Assembly (NCBI GenBank): GCA_013180625.2
Contig: SNVD02011092.1
Coordinates: 310,001 to 374,000, forward strand
From: Boswellia sacra
Taxonomy: Eukaryota; Streptophyta; Magnoliopsida; Sapindales; Burseraceae
Reading direction: 5' to 3'
Length of the DNA: 64,000 bases
This document shows, in pieces, positions 58,425 to 64,000 of this stretch (position 1 is the first letter of the stretch; each line of letters opens with the position of its first letter). The translations under genes were made by a program, and so were the position numbers. The notes beneath the pieces were generated by a model, which was not told where the DNA came from, ran no database searches, and saw nothing but the letters and a program-made list of their open reading frames with translations.

Positions 58425-60280
58425 TGTTAGGCCTAAGGCTACATGATAATTTTGATGATAACAATACACATTTATTCATTGTGATTTACTAACATGTTTA
58501 TTTATGTACAAGAGTAATATCATTGAAATAATTGTAAAATCAAGAAAAGGCTTATTAAAATGAAGTGTTGAAGCTAAGGAGAAGACTACATATTAAAGGC
58601 ACCAAAGTTTAAGAACAAGGTTTGATTCAAGGAATGTGACACATGAGCAATGTTCAATCAATTGGTCATATATTTCTCTACAGATGTCCAAATAATGTGA
58701 TTATTAAGCCTTTGGAAAGCTTACTCAATTTATAACATTTCATATGTTTTAAAGAAATTCAAATTTCAAGTGCAAGGTTGTCCAAATCATCATGCAAGTT
58801 GAAAGACAAATGGAAGCAGCTGACATGAGCACCAAATACTCCTTTGGACATATCTTGAGCTAGAAAAATCAAAATGACTTGATTCTTATGGAATTGGAAA
58901 GAGGACGTAATGGAGAACATTTTATATGTTTTGAATAAATTCAAATTTCAAACATAAGGCCGACATAATTGACATGCAATTCGTAGACTGACACAGAGAA
59001 GAAAAATCAACTCATTTGAGCACCGAATGATGTTTTGTCCATATCTTGAGATAGAGATATCCAAATGCTTTGATTCTTAATTTTTTAAAAATCTCATTCA
59101 AATATTCCTTTTATGTTTTGAAGAAATTTAAATTTAAAACGGAAGGCTGACAGAATTATCATTCAATTCGGTGGACTGACACAAGGAAGAAAAATCAAGT
59201 CACATGAGCACCGAATAGTGTTTTGGTCATATCTTGAGATAGAGATCTCAAAATGACTTGATTCTTGATGCGTTGGAAATCTTATTCAATTATGAAGATC
59301 TTTTATGTTTTACAGATTTTGAAATTTCAAACGAAACATTGACAAAAATGGCAGACAAGATTTTGGTTTTATGGTGGGCAGAAAATTTGGAGTTGGTGTC
59401 TTCACTTGATTAAGTTCATCCCATTTGCCTATAAAAGGAGCCCTTCTCCCATGCATTCAGCAAGAAGAGAAGAGAAGCATCTATCAAGCAAAAAACAAGA
59501 GAAATATCAAGTCTAGAGAGCTTTTATATTCTTTATCTACTCTTTGAAGAGAGTTGTACTTTTGTTGTAAAAATTTTCTTTGTTCTTGTATTGTGGTGAG
59601 AGAGAGATCTTCTTGTAAAGGATAAAAGTTATCCTTGAGAGAACTCTTGGTGTATTGTTATCAAGAGTTGAAAGAAGTTGCCTTGGTGAAGGTTGTTCAT
59701 CAAGAAGAACTCTTGGTGTGGTGTTATCAAGGGTTGAAGGAAGTTGCCTTGGTGAGGTTGTTCATCAAGAAGAACTCTTGGTGTGGTGTTATCAAGAGTT
59801 GAAGGAAGTTGCCTTGGTGAGGTTGTTCATCAAGAAGAACTCTTGGTGTGGTGTTATCAAGAGTTGAAGGAAGTTGCCTTGGTGAGGTTGTTCATCAAGA
59901 AGAACTCTTGGTGTGGTGTTATCAAGAGTTGGAAGAAAAAGTCTTGGTGAGGTTGTTCATCAAGCAAGTTGTAAATATTTCTACAACTTAGTGGAAAGCT
60001 TAGCTCGTGGAGCTAGGAGCCCGTGGACGTAGGCAAGGTTTGCCGAACCATGTAAATTGAGTTTGCACTCTTTCTATCCCTATCTCTTTATATTTACTTG
60101 CACTTGTGATTGTTCGTTATTGCTATTCTCTTGATTGCATTCTATTTTCATCTTCTTCACCTTTATTCTCAAAGAAAGAGTTAAATAATTTTGATCTTTC
60201 AAGAAAAGTTTACTAAATCCGTTTTTATAAATAAAAACCCAATTCACCCCCCCTCTTGGGTTGCCATACCTGGGTCAACA
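58425..60280 (+). mobile_element. Solo LTR of family D inserted in element C
   Basis: 1856 bp starting TGTTAGGCCTAAGG and ending ACCTGGGTCAACA. Flanking CCATG (58420-58424) and CTATG (60281-60285) form a 5-bp TSD with one change. Joining the flanks at the protein level restores the expected run from LP to WYADFVNF in C. A TATA box CCTATAAAAGGAGCCC lies near 59431. Upstream of it about three 181-188-bp imperfect repeats (58775-59290) contain TGACATGAGCACC-like words. It is also present, truncated, at 54139. Confidence 0.85.
59640..59965 (+). repeat. 65-bp tandem array in D LTR
   Basis: Five units starting GAACTCTTGGTGTGGTGTTA at about 59640, 59706, 59771, 59836 and 59901. The frame through it encodes a repeat peptide only by chance. 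Confidence 0.9.
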
Positions 60281-61563
60281 CTATGGTATGCAGACTTTGT
60301 TAACTTTCTTACAGCATAAGTCATCTACCCAGATCTTTCTTACCAACAAAGGAAGAAGTTCTTCTCTGATATCAAGCACTACTATTGGGAGAATCCAATT
60401 CTTTACCAGCATTGTGTAGATTAAGTAATCAAGAAATGTGTTCCGGAGGAGGAGATGGAAGATATATTAAGGCACTGTCATACACTAGAATGTGGTGGCC
60501 ACTTTAGAGGACAACAAAGAGCTACTAAACTTCTTCAATCATGTTTTTATTAACCCACCTTGTTTAAAGATGTCACATGTTTGTTGCTAATTATGACAGG
60601 TGCCAAAGTATAGGAAACATATCGAGCAGAAATGAAATGCCACTGAGAAGCATCCTAAAGGTTGAGTTGTTTGATGTTTGGGCAATCGATTTCATGGGCC
60701 TATTTCCATCTTCCTATAACAACAAATTCATCCTCCTTGCTGTTGATTATGTGTCCAAGTGGGTTGAAGCAAGTGCAACTCAAACCAATAATGGTAGGGT
60801 GGTGCTAAGTTTCTTAAGGAAGAACATCTTTACACGGTTTGGCACTCCAAGGGCAATCATTAGTGATGAAGGCACACATTTTTCCAACAAACAGTTTGAA
60901 GCACTATTATGCAAATATGGAGTTAGCCATAGGAAAGCCCTTGCCTATCATCCTCATACAAATGGGCCGGCTGAAATTTCAAATAGAGAAGTAAAGATGA
61001 TTCTTGAGAAGACTGTGGCAAATTCACGTAAGGATTGGGCCACGAAGTTAGATGATGCTTTATAGGCTTATAGGACAGCTTTCAAAACACCTATAGGCAT
61101 GTCTCATTATAGGTTAGTTTATGGAAAAGCGTGTCATCTACCAGTTGAGCTGGAGCACCGTGCATATTGGGCCATGAAGACATTGAACATAGACTTGAGA
61201 AAGGTAGGAGAGAAAAGATTGCTACAATTAAACGAGATGGATGAGTTTTGCAATGAAGCTTGTGAGAATACAAAGATTTATAAGGAACGTACTAAGGCAC
61301 GGCATCACAAACACATCATTCAGAAAAGATTTTCACTTGGTCAACAAGTGCTTCTATACAACTCAAGGTTGAGATTATTTCCAGGAAAGCTTAAGTCAAA
61401 GTGGTCAGGCCCTTTCAAAGTTGTGCAAGTGTTTCCTTATGGAGCTATTGAAATTAGTCATCTAGAAAAGGGCTTATTCAAAGTTAATGGACAAAGATTG
61501 AAACCATACATGGCTACTAACTTTGATAATAACACAACCACCATTCTTCTTGATGAGCCTTAG
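60281..61563 (+). pseudogene. Integrase of element C
   Basis: Broken N-terminal part (RHCHTLECGGHFRGQQRATK), then an open DDE region at 60577-61065 ([50 protein letters not shown]) and C-terminus at 61099-61563 ([34 protein letters not shown]). TAG replaces Trp at 61063-61065. A stop replaces Trp near 60553. Confidence 0.85.
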
Positions 61564-62280
61564 AGTGGAGAAGAAAAAGTCTAGCTGAAGACTTTAACTG
61601 AAGTGCTAATTGGGAGGCAACCCATAAGTTTGAATATTTGTATTCTAGTTTGTATTGTATTCCAAAAAAATAAAGAGAGAGAAAATTTATTTTATGTTAG
61701 AATCTGCAGGCTTAAAGCAAACTTGGGAGAAATTTCAAAAGAGAAATTTGCATGTGCGTGCTCCAGCCCAATACAGAATGCAATTCAATCCGAACTTTCA
61801 AGCCAAAAGTTGCCCCCCAACCTAGCCCATGATTGTTGCAGTGCCTTTATGTGTAATCCAAGTCATTGAAATGACCCTGGATGTAATGATGCAGTGAATC
61901 ATGTCAATACCAATCAGGCACCACAGGACAGTTTTACACATTGCGGCAATGTGTCTCTCAAGTTTGAGGGAGTCTTTTAAAGCATTTTGTTTTATTTGCT
62001 TTGCTTTTGATTATTATTCGTTTTAATTATTGTTTTGCATTAAGTATGATTACACTTCGGGAAGACTCTTTTGGTGGGTCCTGTGTCATTATGATTGATT
62101 TGATTTATTTTAATTATTTTGCTTTATTGTTTTTCTTTCGTGTTTCGACTTTTGATTTCATTTTTGTTTTGTTGCTTTGTTGCTTTGATTAGAATTAGCC
62201 ATATTTGTGTTGTGCTTTCATTAAAAGCTTTAGGGTAAACTCAGAAGGAAGAAAAGAACATTTTTAAAAAGGGTTGAAGC
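61564..62280 (+). other. Non-coding interior of element C after integrase
   Basis: Linker between integrase and the extra genes, with only short frames. The CTAATTGGGAGGCAACCC word near 61607 is common after pol in Athila-like elements. Pyrimidine-rich from 61980. Confidence 0.5.
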
Positions 62281-62299
62281 GTGTAGATCATAGAGAAGA

Positions 62300-62895
62300 A
62301 TGAACTCAAGATATTTTCGGTAATATCTTCACTCTTCTCTTTGTTACGGATAATGATAACATTCTTCACCAGCCCTTCACAAATGCTTCCCTTCACTCCC
62401 TTAAAATGCTCTGGTAAAAATCTATAAAGCACGATTTAATAGACTTAGGATGTTTATGATTAAGGAAATGCCTGTGGACATCCGCTGGTTAATCGAAGCT
62501 AAGATTAGATTAGCTGGCGAATCTGCAATTGATTTTATAGGATACATGCCTGGTCTAGGAAAAAGCACTCTTGCCAGAAAGTGACATGCTAAAAGGTTAT
62601 AAGTCTGTTATAGGTGTGCTAGATGGAATTGCATCCAAAATTACCGTTCTTTGGGATTTGTGTGTAAAAATAGGGAAGATAAGCTATAGTTCATCAAGGA
62701 TGGACTGAGTAAAGAGTCATTAGATAATATCGTACTGACTCTTGAGAATCATTCCTGTGGATTAGTGCAAAGAGTCATTAGACTATGTTGAACATCAACA
62801 ACATAGTCTAGGGAATCTGACTTTAAACAGCCTTGTTTGCTAGTTTGTAAGAAAACTGGATGGGAAGCAAATCCTCGACTCATAGAAGGCGTTTA
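62300..62895 (+). pseudogene. Decayed Cys-rich NABP-like gene of element C
   Basis: Clearly the same gene as 41799-42344, much diverged: MPVDIRWLIEAKIRLAGES, GYMPGLGKSTLARK, then TGA, HAKRL, TAA, VCYRCARWNC, FVCKNREDKL, TAG at about 62686-62688, then FIKDGLSKESLDNI and KLDGKQI further on. Stops and frameshifts abolish it. The UAG is at the same position as in A and B and the post-UAG residues are also conserved. It follows integrase and precedes LOG, as in A and B. Confidence 0.75.
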
Positions 62896-63576
62896 AGCCG
62901 TTACTGGACGTAAAACCAAAGGAATATGTGAGCCATAATCACAACTATTTGTACATATTTGTTTTGTTTTTCAAGACTTTCATGTCAGTGTGATTTATTA
63001 TTGTTCTCATTGATTTTATCGTTCTTTTGATTTATTTTTCATACTGTTGTATTGTTTTTTCCTTTTATTTTATTAATAATTTTTTTCTTTCTTCTTTCTT
63101 TTCTCTCATTGTTTGTCATGTTATTATTGTTATTTAGTCGTTTTTTACTGTGTATCTTTTACTCTTGATAAATCACGTAGCTTTCCATAAGGTTAAAGTG
63201 GGAGATAAGTATGGAAAAGCAAACGCGTGCATCGATTAACCTCCCACCAAAAGCAGACTTCTTTATTTTAAATATGAGTAGGAGTAATAATTATGCATCG
63301 ACCAACCCCTATTGACAATTGTCCCCACGTTTTTCAAATGAAGGCTTCGATTATTCCCACCAAAAGTTAGATGCACATGTTTTAAGTATAGGAAAGCGGA
63401 TCGATTTATTTGTATGGTTGAGTCTTAATTGTTTATCAATCAACACCCACCTAATTTTCCACCTTCATCTGTCAATTTCAATAACTTTCATCTCTTTTTA
63501 GCTCCATGAATGCAACACCTCATGTACTAAAATAGCATACATAGGATAGGTGAGTGCGAAAAAAAAAAAAAAGAGA
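62896..63576 (+). other. Spacer between the extra genes of element C
   Basis: AT- and pyrimidine-rich. No coding frame supported. Corresponds to the shorter spacer at 42345-42663 of element A. Confidence 0.5.
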
Positions 63577-63774
63577 ATGGAGAGAACACCTGTTCGAAGA
63601 TTTCATAAGATCTGTGTGTTTTGAGATCTAGCCTAGAAGAGATGGTGAGTTTGTGAGAGCAACAGATCACTTAGGTAGGGTATTAGCTGTTAAGAACATA
63701 AATGTCATATACGAGGGGGTTTAGCAATGGGTTAATGGGGTGTGCATTTACAACTGCAATCTTAAGAGGGAGTC
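63577..63774 (+). pseudogene. Decayed LOG of element C, cut by an LTR
   Basis: The ATG at 63577 opens MERTPVRRFHKICVF then TGA. After a frameshift DGEFVRATDHLGRVLA and KNINVIYEG follow, then NGV where GLMG-V would stand. This equals residues 1 to about 60 of the LOG in element A. It ends abruptly where an Athila-like LTR begins. No intron is seen. It is the third LOG of the window and much more diverged than A and B are from each other. Confidence 0.75.
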
Positions 63775-64000
63775 TGATGAATACTTAAATATGTATGCTT
63801 AATGAGAGCTTAATTCATCATATTGTATTAATAGTGTCATTAAATTCCTCAATTTAATCATATTTGTAGTATTTACATCCTTGGAATTAACTTTCTCTTA
63901 ATTTCGGTTTTGATGTAGGTTAGGTAAAATGGGCATAACGTTCTATTTATAGATCAGAATGGTGCAAATCTTAATGTTTTGAAAAGCTGATTCAATTATC
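63775..64000 (+). mobile_element. Athila-like LTR, start only
   Basis: Begins TGATGAATACTTAAATATGT and matches the first 226 bp of the element A LTR. It continues beyond the window. It is inserted in the LOG remnant of element C. Confidence 0.85.

Noticed and set aside
59655..59867. 70-aa frame with a repeating peptide
   Set aside because: Translation of the 65-bp LTR array; 65 is not a multiple of three, so the frame shifts between units and is not a designed repeat protein.

Overview
The window is nuclear DNA from a flowering plant, most likely a eudicot: AT-rich, intron-bearing gene fragments of plant type (GPI-anchor ethanolamine phosphotransferase PIGN, a UBX protein, a LTPG/YLS3-type lipid-transfer protein, methionine aminopeptidase 1) and many nested plant LTR retrotransposons. 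I see no clearly intact host gene. It is a graveyard of mobile elements with one unusual captured-gene system.

1-5.1 kb: exon/intron fragments of PIGN followed directly by UBX-protein-like exons, ending at a CACTA-type transposon terminus at 3877 (a probable gene-capturing CACTA element running in from the left), then a copia-like LTR (4307-5085). 5.1-8.4 kb: a broken LTPG lipid-transfer pseudogene, otherwise nothing recognised. 8.4-15.2 kb: a large gypsy-type LTR split by a 3.7-kb Mutator-like element (8726-12438) with a 9-bp target duplication. The MULE has a transposase reduced to its ends, a captured methionine aminopeptidase exon, and two arrays of a palindromic CACGACC/GGTCGTG motif. 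15.2-24.1 kb: mostly featureless, with a small TRIM-like element at 20501-21362. 24.1-30.4 kb: two 2.9-kb Tekay/Del-like LTRs around only 466 bp of interior, with a perfect TSD (ATGAT). 31.9-33.4 kb: remnant of a plant gag-like protein.

33.4-54.1 kb is the main interest: a palindrome of about 20.7 kb made of two Athila-like gypsy elements (A on +, B on -) joined tail to tail without 3' LTRs. The central 596 bp (44071-44666) is a perfect palindrome. Downstream of integrase each element carries two non-retroviral genes: (i) a small basic Cys-rich protein with a motif like the nucleic-acid-binding proteins of carla-like plant viruses, and (ii) an intronless LOG (cytokinin riboside 5'-monophosphate phosphoribohydrolase). 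LOG in A is a complete 216-codon ORF keeping the catalytic Arg98 and Glu121. LOG in B is stopped at codon 169.

54.1-64 kb: an older, divergent Athila-like element (C), broken by two LTR insertions (54139-55354 and 58425-60280). It carries decayed copies of the same two extra genes in the same order (62.3-62.9 kb and 63577-63774), and its LOG is cut by another LTR at 63775. The LOG plus Cys-rich cassette is therefore an old, inherited part of a retrotransposon lineage, not a one-off capture. In all three copies the Cys-rich frame ends in the same UAG, followed by a frame that still looks like protein, which suggests stop-codon readthrough.
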